NCBI RefSeq assembly: GCF_900103175.1
Contig: NZ_FNLF01000002.1
Location: 248,001-312,000 of the forward strand
DNA length: 64,000 bases
Source of the DNA: Tsukamurella pulmonis
GTDB lineage: Bacteria; Actinomycetota; Actinomycetes; Mycobacteriales; Mycobacteriaceae
Direction of reading: 5' to 3'
Positions within the stretch are counted from its first letter, which is position 1, and every line of letters starts with the position of its first letter. Below the pieces are notes generated by a model. The model was given only the letters and a program-made list of their open reading frames with translations. It was not told the DNA's origin and did not search any database. Position numbers and translations under genes: made by a program. This document shows positions 45,710 through 55,180 of this stretch, one piece after another.

Positions 45710-46375
45710 ATGAACGCCAACGCCACGACCGAGTCGGCCGGAACACCGGAACTGCTGATGCCCCAGGCCCTGCTGGCGCGGACCGCGGAGCGGCTCGCCG
45801 CCCAGTACCGCGGGATCGTCTCCGAGCAGACCGTCGAACGGGTCGTCTTCGAGTCCTACACCGCGCTGCGGCGCACCGCCCGCATCCACACTCACCTGGT
45901 GACTCTCGCCGGCCGGTTCGCCGCCGAGCGTCTCGCCGCCCTGGCGCAGTCGACCGGTGCGAGCACCAAGACCGTGCCCGAGGTGCTGTTCATCTGCGTC
46001 CACAACGCGGGCCGCTCGCAGATGGCCGCCGCGCTCCTGACACACCACGCGGCCGGCGCGGTACACGTGCGCTCCGCCGGCTCGCTGCCCGCCGCGGTGA
46101 TCAACCCGATCGTCGAGCAGGCCATGACCGAGGTCGGGCTCGACCTGGCCGCCGAGTTCCCCAAGCCGCTCACCGACGACGTGGTCGCCGCCGCGGACGT
46201 GGTGATCTCCATGGGCTGCGGCGACGCCTGCCCGGTCTACCCGGGCAAGCGGTACCTGGACTGGCAGGTCGCCGACCCCGACAACCACCCCATCGAGACC
46301 GTCCGCCTGATCCGCGACGACCTCGACCGCCGCGTCAAAACCCTCCTCGCCGAGCTCCATCCCGCCACCACCTGA
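45710..46375 (+). CDS. arsC: arsenate reductase with N-terminal three-helix domain
   Basis: A 221-residue protein. The N-terminal helical domain (about 15-80, ERLAAQYRGIVSEQTVERVV) is common in actinobacterial arsenate reductases. The phosphatase-type domain then has the canonical P-loop CVHNAGRSQMA (Cys at about residue 91) and further Cys residues in MGCGDACPVYPG, for disulfide relay. It is likely the main arsenate reductase of the operon, coupled to thioredoxin or mycothiol. Confidence 0.9.
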   Translation: MNANATTESAGTPELLMPQALLARTAERLAAQYRGIVSEQTVERVVFESYTALRRTARIHTHLVTLAGRFAAERLAALAQSTGASTKTVPEVLFICVHNAGRSQMAAALLTHHAAGAVHVRSAGSLPAAVINPIVEQAMTEVGLDLAAEFPKPLTDDVVAAADVVISMGCGDACPVYPGKRYLDWQVADPDNHPIETVRLIRDDLDRRVKTLLAELHPATT

Positions 46376-46480
46376 CCCACCCCCTTGGATCGACCTGCTC
46401 GACGGCCCGCTCACCGCCGTCAGCGCCGCTGTGCCTGCTCACACCTCATTTGCCTGTCCTTGGAAGGGAACCGACACCCC

Positions 46481-47902
46481 ATGTCTGCACGCAAGATCAT
46501 CGCCATCGGCGGATCGGACGCCGGGATCTCCGCCGCCCTGCGGGCCCGCGAACTCGACCCCACCAGCGAGGTCACCGTGGTCGTCGCCGACGCCTACCCG
46601 AACTTCTCCATCTGCGGCATCCCGTACTACGTCTCCGGCGAGGTCACCCACTGGAGCAACCTCGCCCACCGCACCGCCGCCGACCTCGCCGCCACCGGCA
46701 TGACCGTGCACACCGACACCAGAGCTACCGCGATCGATCCGGCCGGACACCGCCTGACCGTCACCGGCCCGGACGGCGCCGCCCGGGACCTCGACTACGA
46801 CGTCCTCGTCATCGGCACCGGCGCTGTGTCCGTGCGGCCGCCGATCACCGGCCTCGACCACCTCGGCCCCGCTGACGGCGTGCACCTGCTGCACTCGATG
46901 GGCGACACCTTCGCCGTGATGAACACCCTCACCACGAAGGACCCGAAGACCGCGATCATCATCGGCGCCGGCTACATCGGCCTGGAAATGGCCGAAGGTC
47001 TCACTGCCCGCGGCATCACCGTCACCCAGATCGAAGCCCTCCCTGAGGTGCTCCCCACTGTCGAACCCGAACTCGGCGCCCTCGTCCACGATGAACTGGT
47101 CCGCAACCGGGTCGACGTCCGCACCCACACCCTGGTCACCGCGGTCGACCGCACCGACACCGGCGCCCTGACCGTCACCACCAGCAGTGACGGCCAGAGC
47201 GATCACCTCACCGCCGATCTCGTGCTCGTCGTCGTGGGCGTGCGCCCCGACACCGACCTCGCTGCCGCAGCGGGCGCGCAGCTCGGCATCAAGAACACGA
47301 TCGCCGTCGACGAGCAGATGCGCACCAATCTGTCCGACGTCTTCGCCGCCGGCGACGCCGTGCACACCCACCACCGCCAGCTCGGCATCACCTGGCTCCC
47401 GCTCGGCACCACCGCGCACAAGCAGGGCCGCGTCGCCGGCGAGAACGCCCTCGGCGGCACCGCCCGCTACACCGGCTCCCTCGGCACCCAGGTCGTGAAG
47501 ATCTTCGACCTCGTCGCCGCCCGCACCGGCCTCAAAGAGACCGAAGCCCTTGCCGCCGACCGCGGCTGGGTGCCGGTGTCGACGACCTCCACACCGGACG
47601 ATCACAAGGCCTACTACCCGGGTGCCACCCCCATCAGCATCCGGATCACCGGCGACCAGAACACCGGCGCACTACTCGGTGCCCAGCTCATCGGGCACCG
47701 CACGGCCGAGATCTCCAAGCGCGTCGACACCTACGCCACCGCCCTGCACCACGGCATGAGCGTCGACGCCCTCTCCGAGCTCGACCTGTCCTACACCCCG
47801 CCCCTCGGGTCCCCGTGGGACGCCGTGCAGGTCGCCGCCCAGAACTGGGTCCGCGAGCACCAGCTGCACCATCAGCGCAGCGTCCTTAGCCTGAACAGGT
47901 GA
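46481..47902 (+). CDS. FAD-dependent pyridine nucleotide-disulfide oxidoreductase of the ars operon
   Basis: A 473-residue flavoprotein related to NADH oxidase and CoA-disulfide reductase. FAD-binding lies in IAIGGSDAGISAAL. A single redox Cys is in NFSICGIPYYVSG, and the NAD(P) motif is IIIGAGYIGLEMAEG. A C-terminal dimer domain follows. ATG 46481 follows GGAAGGG. Such genes are frequent in actinobacterial ars operons. It may regenerate a thiol or oxidise/reduce an arsenic species; the substrate is unknown. Confidence 0.85.
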   Translation: MSARKIIAIGGSDAGISAALRARELDPTSEVTVVVADAYPNFSICGIPYYVSGEVTHWSNLAHRTAADLAATGMTVHTDTRATAIDPAGHRLTVTGPDGAARDLDYDVLVIGTGAVSVRPPITGLDHLGPADGVHLLHSMGDTFAVMNTLTTKDPKTAIIIGAGYIGLEMAEGLTARGITVTQIEALPEVLPTVEPELGALVHDELVRNRVDVRTHTLVTAVDRTDTGALTVTTSSDGQSDHLTADLVLVVVGVRPDTDLAAAAGAQLGIKNTIAVDEQMRTNLSDVFAAGDAVHTHHRQLGITWLPLGTTAHKQGRVAGENALGGTARYTGSLGTQVVKIFDLVAARTGLKETEALAADRGWVPVSTTSTPDDHKAYYPGATPISIRITGDQNTGALLGAQLIGHRTAEISKRVDTYATALHHGMSVDALSELDLSYTPPLGSPWDAVQVAAQNWVREHQLHHQRSVLSLNR

Positions 47903-48426
47903 CCACCAGCCCCCACGACTCAACCGGGTCCGCCGCACGAGCGGCGGACCCGGCGATCGTTGCGATGCGGCCCGAGCATGGGCCACAGGTCCTCGCGATT
48001 TACCAAGCCGGCATGGACACCGGCAACGCCACCTTCGAAACCGCCGCACCCGGCTGGACGGACTTCGACCAACGACACCTACCTGAGCACCGCGTCGTCG
48101 CCCTCGCCCCAGGTGGGCAGGTCGCCGGGTGGGTTGCAGCGGCGCCCGTCTCGGGGCGCTGCGTCTACGCCGGCGTCATCGAGCACAGCGTCTACGTCGA
48201 CTCCGGCCACGCCGGGCAGGGCATCGGAGCCGCGCTGTTGCAGGCCCTCATCCAGTCCGCCGACGCTGCCGGGGTGTGGACCATCCAGACCGGAATCTTC
48301 CCCGAGAACCACGCCAGCCTGGCGCTGCACCGGGGCGCCGGGTTCCGCACCGTCGGCACCCGCGAACGCATCGGCCAACGCGACGGCCGTTGGCGGGACG
48401 TGGTTCGCATCGAACGCCGACGCTGA
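47899..48426 (+). CDS. arsN: ArsN-like GNAT acetyltransferase
   Basis: A 175-residue GNAT enzyme similar to phosphinothricin N-acetyltransferases. It has an early AIYQAGMDTGNATFET, then HSVYVDSGHAGQGIGAALLQALI (acetyl-CoA binding) and NHASLALHRGAGFRTVGTRERIG. ArsN1 proteins of ars operons acetylate arsinothricin or methylarsenic-type compounds (family knowledge). The GTG start overlaps the flavoprotein stop, so it belongs to the ars operon. Confidence 0.85.
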   Translation: MTTSPHDSTGSAARAADPAIVAMRPEHGPQVLAIYQAGMDTGNATFETAAPGWTDFDQRHLPEHRVVALAPGGQVAGWVAAAPVSGRCVYAGVIEHSVYVDSGHAGQGIGAALLQALIQSADAAGVWTIQTGIFPENHASLALHRGAGFRTVGTRERIGQRDGRWRDVVRIERRR

Positions 48427-48486
48427 CTACCGCCGACCTGGACTTACCCGGCGTCCCCGACTTCGGAACCGTCGCCCGGTTTCGTT

Positions 48487-48840
48487 CTACGTCCCCTCTG
48501 GGGCGCGGGTGATCGACACGATCACCGACGAGCGGCGGAACTGCTCGGTGTCGAAGGGACTCGCGGGATCGTCGAACCAGACCAGCGACTGATCACCGAC
48601 ACGCGGCCAGCGGGTCACCCTCGTGATCCGGTGCGCGATGCCGTCGTAGTCGAACGCCCCCGAGGGGCTGGCGGGGCCGGGACGGCGCGTGTAGGTCAAC
48701 GTGTCCAGATCCCATACGTGCGTAGATCCCTGGGATGCCACCACCCACCGGCCGCGCATACCGTCCGCGAGCTCAACCACCGTCTCCGACGGTGGATCGT
48801 TGGCGTCCTGCGGTTGCTGGACATTCGGCTCGTTAGCCAT
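48487..48840 (-). CDS. protein of unknown function
   Basis: A 117-residue soluble protein, start ATG 48840. After an acidic, Gln/Asn-rich N-terminus it has beta-rich stretches (GRWVVASQGSTHVWDL, GDQSLVWFDDP). No family was recognised. It is convergent with the ars operon and lies at the end of a minus-strand pair with the next gene. Confidence 0.6.
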   Translation of the reverse strand: MANEPNVQQPQDANDPPSETVVELADGMRGRWVVASQGSTHVWDLDTLTYTRRPGPASPSGAFDYDGIAHRITRVTRWPRVGDQSLVWFDDPASPFDTEQFRRSSVIVSITRAPEGT

Positions 48841-48956
48841 GGGAACTCCTCGTCTCGTCGTAGGGCTCGCTGCCCCGAACGCTAGGTGGTGTTCATTTAG
48901 GCCGCTACCGGGTGAGCAGTCTTCGGACCTGGTTTCGCGGTGCCGCCACCAGTGAC

Positions 48957-49727
48957 TTACCCGGCGGGTTCGAGGACGCGGGGATGGATCAGTTCGATCC
49001 GTGGGACGTGGATTTCGACGCCGCCGAGGACCCGGACCCGGGGCCACTCGCCGTCGACCATCGTCAGGCCTGCCTGGGCGGGGGTGAGGCCGTCCTCGGT
49101 GGGGATCAGGCACGCCTCACCGGGTCCGGCCTTGCACCCGGGGCAACCGGTCTTGACCTCAATGATGATTCGCGACCTTTCGAGCTCGAGCTTCTCCTCG
49201 TCGGTGGCGTGACGCCAGCAGCCGAAGCCTTCTTGGTGGCCGACCCCGGCCTGGTACAGCGGCCGCATCTGACACGGTTTCCCGTTCGTCTTCGGCCGTA
49301 GGCACTTCTGCTTGAGGCTGCGGTCGAGGTCGTCCTTCTTCGCCTTGATCCGCTCGGCGTTGAGAGCCATCTGCGTCAGGTAGTCGGCTGTGTTGTCGCC
49401 GGCCGCCTCGTACAGGGCGAACACCTGCCGCGGGGACTGGGGGCCTGTCCAGCGCCGGCTGTCCGCCCCGTACACGGCGACCGGCAGCTTGCGTGCGACG
49501 ATGCCGATCGCGACCTCGATGTAGCGAGCCAGATCGGTGTGCATGTTGCCCACCCGCTCTGGATAGATCGCGATGCCGTACTCGGTCTCGATCCGTGCGG
49601 CCTCGCGGTTGAAGCCGTTGACGGCGATCTCTACCTGCCGCAATGCCGTCATCAGCGGTGTGTGATCCAGCGGTGCAGGCTCGGGCTTGTGGCGCGGGGT
49701 GCGGTTGCGATCTGATCTTCGTGACAT
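48957..49727 (-). CDS. Cys-rich protein of unknown function
   Basis: A 256-residue protein, start ATG 49727. The first half is helical and acidic/basic mixed (VEIAVNGFNREAARIETEYG). From about residue 150 there are Cys/His groups (KCLRPKTNGKPC, FGCWRHATDEE and CPGCKAGPGEACL) which look like zinc sites. The WRHATDEE pattern resembles motifs seen in phage-type hypothetical proteins. The function is unknown; it lies in the metal-resistance island. Confidence 0.6.
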   Translation of the reverse strand: MSRRSDRNRTPRHKPEPAPLDHTPLMTALRQVEIAVNGFNREAARIETEYGIAIYPERVGNMHTDLARYIEVAIGIVARKLPVAVYGADSRRWTGPQSPRQVFALYEAAGDNTADYLTQMALNAERIKAKKDDLDRSLKQKCLRPKTNGKPCQMRPLYQAGVGHQEGFGCWRHATDEEKLELERSRIIIEVKTGCPGCKAGPGEACLIPTEDGLTPAQAGLTMVDGEWPRVRVLGGVEIHVPRIELIHPRVLEPAG

Positions 49728-49855
49728 TGGTACTAGCGTGCCAGTAACAGCATCGGAGGTTGTGCGGTGGTGCCGGATCGTGACTCGAAGTGGGTGTGCG
49801 AACCGCGCGCGCGAATACCATTCGGCCACTACCTGATCCAAACTGTGAAGTTCAG

Positions 49856-50212
49856 TCAGTCGTGCTCGGGGAGGTCGTGGAGCTGGTGCTCGGCGGCGTT
49901 GAGCGCCTCGATGAGCAGGCGCCGCACGTGTCCGCCGCGAACTCGGTACAGCAGCCGGCGCCCGTCGCGCCGATGTGCGACCAGGCCGGCGAGCTGCAGC
50001 TTCGCCAAGTGCTGGGAGACTGCAGGTCTGGCCTGACCGACCTGCTCGGTCAGGGCGGTGACGTCCAGCTCTCCAGCGGCACTGAGCGCCCACAGGATCT
50101 TCATCCGGGCGGGCACGGACAGCATCTTCAGCGCAAGGGCTGCGGCGTCGATCTGCTCGTCGGGGGGTGTCCGGTCAATCTCCGATGTGACATCATGTGC
50201 GTACACAAGCAC
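49856..50212 (-). CDS. ArsR-family metalloregulator of the adjacent MFS exporter
   Basis: A 118-residue repressor with recognition helix ARPAVSQHLAKLQLAG. The C-terminal helix has His residues in the arrangement GGHVRR...AEHQLH, a partly changed version of the alpha-5 Zn/Co/Ni site (the usual Asp is Gly). GTG 50212 lies inside the operator dyad (50192-50217), suggesting a leaderless transcript. It is divergent from the MFS gene at 50254, which it probably controls. Confidence 0.8.
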   Translation of the reverse strand: MLVYAHDVTSEIDRTPPDEQIDAAALALKMLSVPARMKILWALSAAGELDVTALTEQVGQARPAVSQHLAKLQLAGLVAHRRDGRRLLYRVRGGHVRRLLIEALNAAEHQLHDLPEHD

Positions 50213-50217
50213 ATGAT
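50192..50217. promoter_or_regulatory. perfect operator dyad between arsR-type gene and MFS exporter
   Basis: Nine-base arms ATCATGTGC (50192-50200) and GCACATGAT (50209-50217) are separated by 8 bases. It overlaps the start region of the ArsR-type gene and lies 37 bases before the MFS start. The form is typical of the 12-2-12 type operators of ArsR/SmtB proteins. Confidence 0.75.
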
Positions 50218-50253
50218 ATCTGATCGGTACCGCCCACCTCGGAGGTAGAACCC

Positions 50254-51651
50254 ATGTCGCAGCAGCGCGCGCCACGACCTGGTCTTGGACCAACGCCGTC
50301 GCCGGGTTCGTCGGCGCGGTCGCTGTACGGGAACCGTGACTACCGGCACTTGTTCACTGCGCAGGTGGTGGCCCTGTTCGGGACGGGGATGACGACCGTC
50401 GCTCTCGGCCTGCTCGCCTACGACCTGGCGGGGCCGCGGGCCGCCGCCGTGCTCGGGACCGCGTTGACGATCAAGATGCTCGCCTACGTGCTGATCGCGC
50501 CACTGGCGACGGCGTATGTGGATCGGATGCCACGGCGGCTGCTGTTGGTGAGTCTGGATCTGATCCGGGCGTCGGTGGTGCTGGCGTTGCCGTGGGTTGA
50601 TCAGGTGTGTCAGATCTACGTGCTGATCGCGGTGCTGCAGTCGGCCTCGGCGGCGTTCACCCCCACCTTTCAGGCCGTGATTCCCGACATCGTCGCCAAT
50701 GACGCGCAGTACACGCTGGCGCTGTCCGCCTCGCAGCTGGCATCGACGATGGAGTCTCTCCTGAGTCCGATTCTCGCGGCGGTGGCGCTCGTGGTGATGA
50801 GCTTCCATTGGCTGTTCGGGTTCACCGTCGTCGGGCTCGTCCTCTCGGCGGTGCTGGTGGTCTCGACGTCGATCCCGGATGCGGTGAGCAGTGCCCGGGG
50901 TGGGGTGTTCGACCGCACTTTCGCGGGGGCGTGGATCTTTGCGGCGACCCCACGGTTGCGTGGGGTCTTGGGTTTGGATCTGGCGGTCGCGGGCGCCGGG
51001 GCGATCGTGATGGTCAGCACCGTGAACCTGGTGCGGGACAGGCTTGGTGGTTCGCAGGTGGGGGTGGCGTGGCTGCTCGCAGCGTCGGGGATCGGGACCA
51101 TGGTCGTGGCGCTGGTGCTGCCGCGGCTGCTCGATCGGGTGCCGGAGCGTCCGGTCATGTTCACCGGTGGCGGTGTGCTGGTCGTTGCCGCCGCGGCGGC
51201 AACAGCGATGGTGCTGGTGCCTGGTGCGCTGCTGTGGCCGGCGGCGGTGGTGGTGTGGTCGGCGATTGGGGTCGGGATGGGCCTGGTCCTCACGCCGGTC
51301 GGGCAGGTACTGCGCCGCTCGTCGGTGCCCGCTGACCGGGCAGCGGTCTTCGCTGCGCAGTTCTCGCTCTCGCACCTGTGCTGGCTGATCACCTACCCGA
51401 TCGCCGGATGGCTAGGCTCCACCGCCGGTTTCGGCTCAGCGTTCGCGGTCCTCGCCGGACTATCCGTAGTCGGACTGCTGGTCGCCGCGCGGGCATGGCC
51501 GCGACGCGACCCCGCCGAGCTCGAGCACCAGCACCTCGCTTCGGCGACCGCTTCAGAGCATCTCGTCGACGCCGTCGCCATGGGCGACGGCCTTTACCGG
51601 CACCGGCACCCGTTCGTGATCGACACCGAGCACGTCCGCTGGCCCGTCTGA
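50254..51651 (+). CDS. MFS transporter (metal-island copy 1)
   Basis: A 465-residue protein with about twelve membrane segments. The MFS loop 2-3 motif region is AYVDRMPRRLLLVSLDLIR. The C-terminal tail is His-rich (YRHRHPFVIDTEHVRW), perhaps metal-binding. It is clearly paralogous to the protein at 55181-56506, sharing GTALTIKM and SAAFTPTFQAVIPDI. Control by the divergent ArsR-type regulator suggests metal efflux; the metal is not known. Confidence 0.88.
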   Translation: MSQQRAPRPGLGPTPSPGSSARSLYGNRDYRHLFTAQVVALFGTGMTTVALGLLAYDLAGPRAAAVLGTALTIKMLAYVLIAPLATAYVDRMPRRLLLVSLDLIRASVVLALPWVDQVCQIYVLIAVLQSASAAFTPTFQAVIPDIVANDAQYTLALSASQLASTMESLLSPILAAVALVVMSFHWLFGFTVVGLVLSAVLVVSTSIPDAVSSARGGVFDRTFAGAWIFAATPRLRGVLGLDLAVAGAGAIVMVSTVNLVRDRLGGSQVGVAWLLAASGIGTMVVALVLPRLLDRVPERPVMFTGGGVLVVAAAAATAMVLVPGALLWPAAVVVWSAIGVGMGLVLTPVGQVLRRSSVPADRAAVFAAQFSLSHLCWLITYPIAGWLGSTAGFGSAFAVLAGLSVVGLLVAARAWPRRDPAELEHQHLASATASEHLVDAVAMGDGLYRHRHPFVIDTEHVRWPV

Positions 51652-51816
51652 CGGGGACGCGAACGGACGAGCGGCTGCCGCCGGATACGAGCCCGGCAGT
51701 TGGCGATAGGGAGCCGCGGCGAAGGGTAAGGACGCTGCGTACCTCGAGGACCACTGTGTTTGAGACGGCAAGCCAGCCCCATCGAGCGGCTCAGTTTGCG
51801 ACAGACCTCCCGGCGG

Positions 51817-52191
51817 CTAGGTGGTAGCGGCGGCGGTCGCCGGCCGATCGGCCAGGCCCATCCGGAGGTGCTCGCTGTGGTAGACCGCCTCGTCGAGGAG
51901 TTGAGCGACGTGGCTGTCGTAGAGGCTGTAGACGATGCTGCGGCCCTCCCGCACACCGGTTACCAGCCCGAGATTGCGGAGCAGCCGCAGCTGGTGCGAT
52001 ACCGCCGACTGCTCCATCGCCACGGCGGCCGCGAGATCACCGACCGCCATCGCCTGCCCCCGCAACTGCGAGAGAATCCGCAGGCGGCTGGGCGTGGCGA
52101 GCGCCTGCAGCGTCGTCGCGACCCGTTCGGCGGTCGCGGCATCGAGCGGACCCGGCACTGCGGCGGCTTCGTCGCCGATCCCATGTCCCAT
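51817..52191 (-). CDS. NmtR/CzrA-like ArsR-family Ni/Co/Zn sensor
   Basis: A 124-residue repressor. The recognition helix is MEQSAVSHQLRLLRNLG. The C-terminal helix has the full alpha-5 metal site D-x-H-x10-H-x2-H (YDSHVAQLLDEAVYHSEH), as in NmtR and CzrA. It is divergent from a P1B-4 ATPase gene, recalling the M. tuberculosis nmtR-ctpJ pair for nickel and cobalt. An operator-like dyad lies at 52217-52238. Confidence 0.88.
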   Translation of the reverse strand: MGHGIGDEAAAVPGPLDAATAERVATTLQALATPSRLRILSQLRGQAMAVGDLAAAVAMEQSAVSHQLRLLRNLGLVTGVREGRSIVYSLYDSHVAQLLDEAVYHSEHLRMGLADRPATAAATT

Positions 52192-52216
52192 GACGGGATC
52201 ATACCCTCCACCATTG

Positions 52217-52238
52217 ATATGAAGAGATGTTCAGATAT
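52217..52238. promoter_or_regulatory. probable operator between NmtR-like gene and P1B-4 ATPase
   Basis: An imperfect dyad of the ArsR type (ATATGAA...TTCagATAT) lies 26 bases from the sensor gene start. It is AT-rich compared with the surroundings, and the location fits joint control of the divergent genes. Confidence 0.5.
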
Positions 52239-52292
52239 GCTGATGTTGTGTGGGTGTGCCGCACGAACCTGACTCGAGGAAGGGGGTCGGCG

Positions 52293-54246
52293 ATGAACGC
52301 GGCGACTGTCCGATCCGGTGCTACGGATCGGAGCGCACAGGTGCTCGCTGTTGGGGCGCCTCGCACCCGACCGTTCGACCTCGCCGAAGTTCGTTGGGCT
52401 TCAGCGGCACTCGGGCTGTTCCTGCTCGGTCTGGCCGCGCAGCTCGCCGGCGCGCCGGCCTGGTCGTGGTGGGCGCTGTATCTGGCCTGTTACGCCGCCG
52501 GCGGGTGGGAGCCGGCGCTGGCTGGACTGCAGGCGTTGCGCGAGAAGACCCTCGACGTCGACCTGCTGATGGTGGTCGCCGCGATCGGCGCCGCCGCGAT
52601 CGGACAGATCACCGACGGTGCGCTCCTGATCGTCATCTTCGCTACGTCCGGTGCACTCGAGGCGTGGGCGACGGCGCGAACCGAAGATTCCGTCCGCGGG
52701 CTGCTCGATCTCGCCCCCGACAGTGCCACCCTGCTCGACGCGGACGGAACTGAACGCACGATCGCGGCGGCAGACCTTGAGGTCGGCGATATGATCCGCG
52801 TCCGCCCCGGCGAGCGGATCGCCGCGGATGGCACCGTCATCGACGGGGCGAGCGAGGTCGACCAGGCCACGATCACCGGTGAACCGCTGCCCGTCGACAA
52901 GCACGTGGGAGACACTGTCTTCGCTGGCACCCTCAACGGCACCGGAGCGTTGACCATCCACGCGGATCGGCCCGCAGCGGATTCGGTCGTCGCCCGCATC
53001 GCCGCCATGGTCACGCAGGCCTCACAGACGAAGGCGCGCGCGCAGCTGTTCATCGAAAAGGTCGAGCAGCGCTACTCCATCGGCATGGTCATCTCCACGC
53101 TCGCGGTGTTCGCGATCCCGCTCCTGTTCGGCGCGGAACTGCGGTCCGCACTGCTACGGGCGATGACCTTCATGATCGTCGCCTCGCCCTGCGCGGTGGT
53201 CCTTGCGACGATGCCGCCGCTGCTCGCGGCGATCGCCAACGCCGGCCGCCGCGGCGTGCTGGTCAAGTCCGCGGTGGTGATGGAGAACCTGTCCACGATC
53301 GACACGGTCGCTTTCGACAAGACCGGCACCATCACCTCCGGTCGGCCTGCGCTCGCCGCCGCCGAACCCTTCGCCCCCGGCCCAGACCTCGACGCTGACG
53401 CGCTCGTGGGGATGGCTGCCGCCGTCGAGAAGCTCAGCGAACACCCGCTCGCCGCGGCGATCGTCGACGCAGCACGCGCGCGGGATCGAGGTGCGCACGG
53501 CCACCGACTTCGTCGCCGACCCCGGTAGCGGCGTCAGCGGCACCGTCGACGGACACCGAATCGCGGTACTGTCGCCGCACACCAGCGACACCGTGCTGCC
53601 ACCCCACGCGGCTGGCCTGGTCGGAGAACTCGAAAGCCGCGGCGACACAGCGGTCGTCGTCACCAGGGATGGAACCCCCATCGGGGTGTTGGCGCTCACC
53701 GACACTCAACGAGCCGATGCCCGCGCCGCCGTCACTGCGCTGGGCAACGCCGGAATCGGCACCACACTCATTACGGGGGACAATCCGCGCGCCGCGCATC
53801 GGGTCGCGGACGGGGTCGGCATCACCGACGTCCGAGCCGGGTTGCTCCCGGACGGCAAGACCGCTGCCATCGACGAGCTGCGCACCGGCGGGCGGGCGGT
53901 GGCCATGGTCGGTGACGGCGTCAACGACGCCCCGGCACTGGCTACCGCGGACGTCGGAATCGCTATGGGCGGCGCCGGTTCGGATCTCGCCCTGCAGGCA
54001 GCGGACGTCGTCATCGTGCGCGAGGACCTCACCGCGGTTCCCGCCGTCATCGCCTTCGCTCAGCGTGCGCACCGCGTGGTGGTCGCCAACCTCACCATCG
54101 CCGCCAGCTTCATCGCGGTCCTGGTCGTCTGGGATCTGGTGGGTACGTTACCGCTGCCGCTCGGCGTGGCCGGTCACGAGGGCTCGACGATCATTGTCGG
54201 CCTCAACGGGCTGCGGCTACTGCGCCGCAACGCTTGGCCCGCGTAG
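52293..54246 (+). pseudogene. P1B-4-type (Co/Ni) metal ATPase gene with one frameshift
   Basis: The first part (52293-53528) encodes the membrane helices, actuator domain (TITGEPLPVDK), the SPC motif in helix 6 (ASPCAVVLA), phosphorylation site DKTGT and SEHPLAAA. The second part (from about 53485 to 54246) continues in another frame with [10 protein letters not shown] and AGHEGST. SPC plus HEGS defines P1B-4 (CtpD/CtpJ-like) pumps. Removing one base in CGCGCGCGGG (53475-53484) restores a 650-residue protein. No N-terminal HMA domain is present. A real mutation or a sequencing indel are both possible. Confidence 0.85.
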
Positions 54247-54304
54247 CAGGGCGGGGTGGGACCGGGCTTGGTCGAGCGGGTGGCCGGCTGGCAGGCTCGC
54301 GGGC

Positions 54305-54688
54305 ATGGCCGACGATCCCATCGCCGACGCACTGGCGAGTATCCGAGCTCGTTTCCTGCCCGGGGCGTACCCGATGCTCGAAATCAGGCCTGGCTGGTAC
54401 CCGATCATCATCGACCTGGACCGGAAACTGAGCGCGATCGATCCGAGCTACCAGCTGGTGCAGGTCAAGGAGAAGTTCGGCGGCCTGCGCTATTACGTCG
54501 AATTCGAGCCCGACCGGACCCGGCCCGGGTTCGGTGACCTGATCCGCGCGGCCGAGCGGCGATCAGAGCGGACCTGCGAAGAATGCGGCGCCGAGGGCGC
54601 TCCCTCGCACCGCGGGAGCTGGGCCCGCACCCTGTGCGCCGCGGACGCCGCAGCGAGCGGCTTCGTCCCTGACACGCCGACCGTCTAA
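54305..54688 (+). CDS. protein of unknown function with C-terminal zinc-ribbon-like motif
   Basis: A 127-residue protein. The N-terminal part contains EIRPGWYPIIIDLDRKL and VQVKEKFGGLRYYVEF, which recur in small proteins of many bacteria. The C-terminal part has CEECG...RTLC, a likely zinc ribbon. The function is unknown. It follows the P1B-4 ATPase by 58 bp. Confidence 0.65.
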   Translation: MADDPIADALASIRARFLPGAYPMLEIRPGWYPIIIDLDRKLSAIDPSYQLVQVKEKFGGLRYYVEFEPDRTRPGFGDLIRAAERRSERTCEECGAEGAPSHRGSWARTLCAADAAASGFVPDTPTV

Positions 54689-54704
54689 GGTTCGGCGACG
54701 TGGT

Positions 54705-55037
54705 TCACCGTTCGGTGTTGGCACTACGCCGTTCGAGCGGCACCGTCATTTCGTGACCGGCGAAGGTGAGCGTGATGCCGATGCCCTGAGCGCCGGCGGC
54801 CGTGAGGTGCCGATGGAGTTCATCGAGAACCTCAGCGGTGACGGCGGGACCGGCTATGGAGCTTGTCGCGGCCAACGCGCCGTCGAGCAACTGAACAGCC
54901 GCGCGGTACTGACGGTCGATCAAGGCCATCTCTGAGGTGATGGCGTCCACGCGTGTCCGGCGCTCCGGATCGGACAGGATCTGAGCCAGCCGGTCATTGC
55001 CTGAAACGAACTGCGCAGCCTCGTCGCTTGTCGCCAT
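54705..55037 (-). CDS. protein of unknown function
   Basis: A 110-residue soluble, mostly helical protein (start ATG 55037). It contains DAITSEMALIDRQYRAAVQLLDGAL, likely coiled coil, and ends with a strand-rich piece (IGITLTFAGHEMTVPL). No family was recognised. It is convergent with the zinc-ribbon protein. Confidence 0.6.
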   Translation of the reverse strand: MATSDEAAQFVSGNDRLAQILSDPERRTRVDAITSEMALIDRQYRAAVQLLDGALAATSSIAGPAVTAEVLDELHRHLTAAGAQGIGITLTFAGHEMTVPLERRSANTER

Positions 55038-55180
55038 AGCGTCAGTATCCACCCACCGGACAGTGGTGACGGGGGCGGCCAGCTCGCGTCTATCAGGATT
55101 GGTTTCCTGCTTGAGATGAGGAGGCCGCGATATCCCGGCAAAGGTGCTGGAAGATCGTTGGCTGGACCGTCGCCTGGGCG

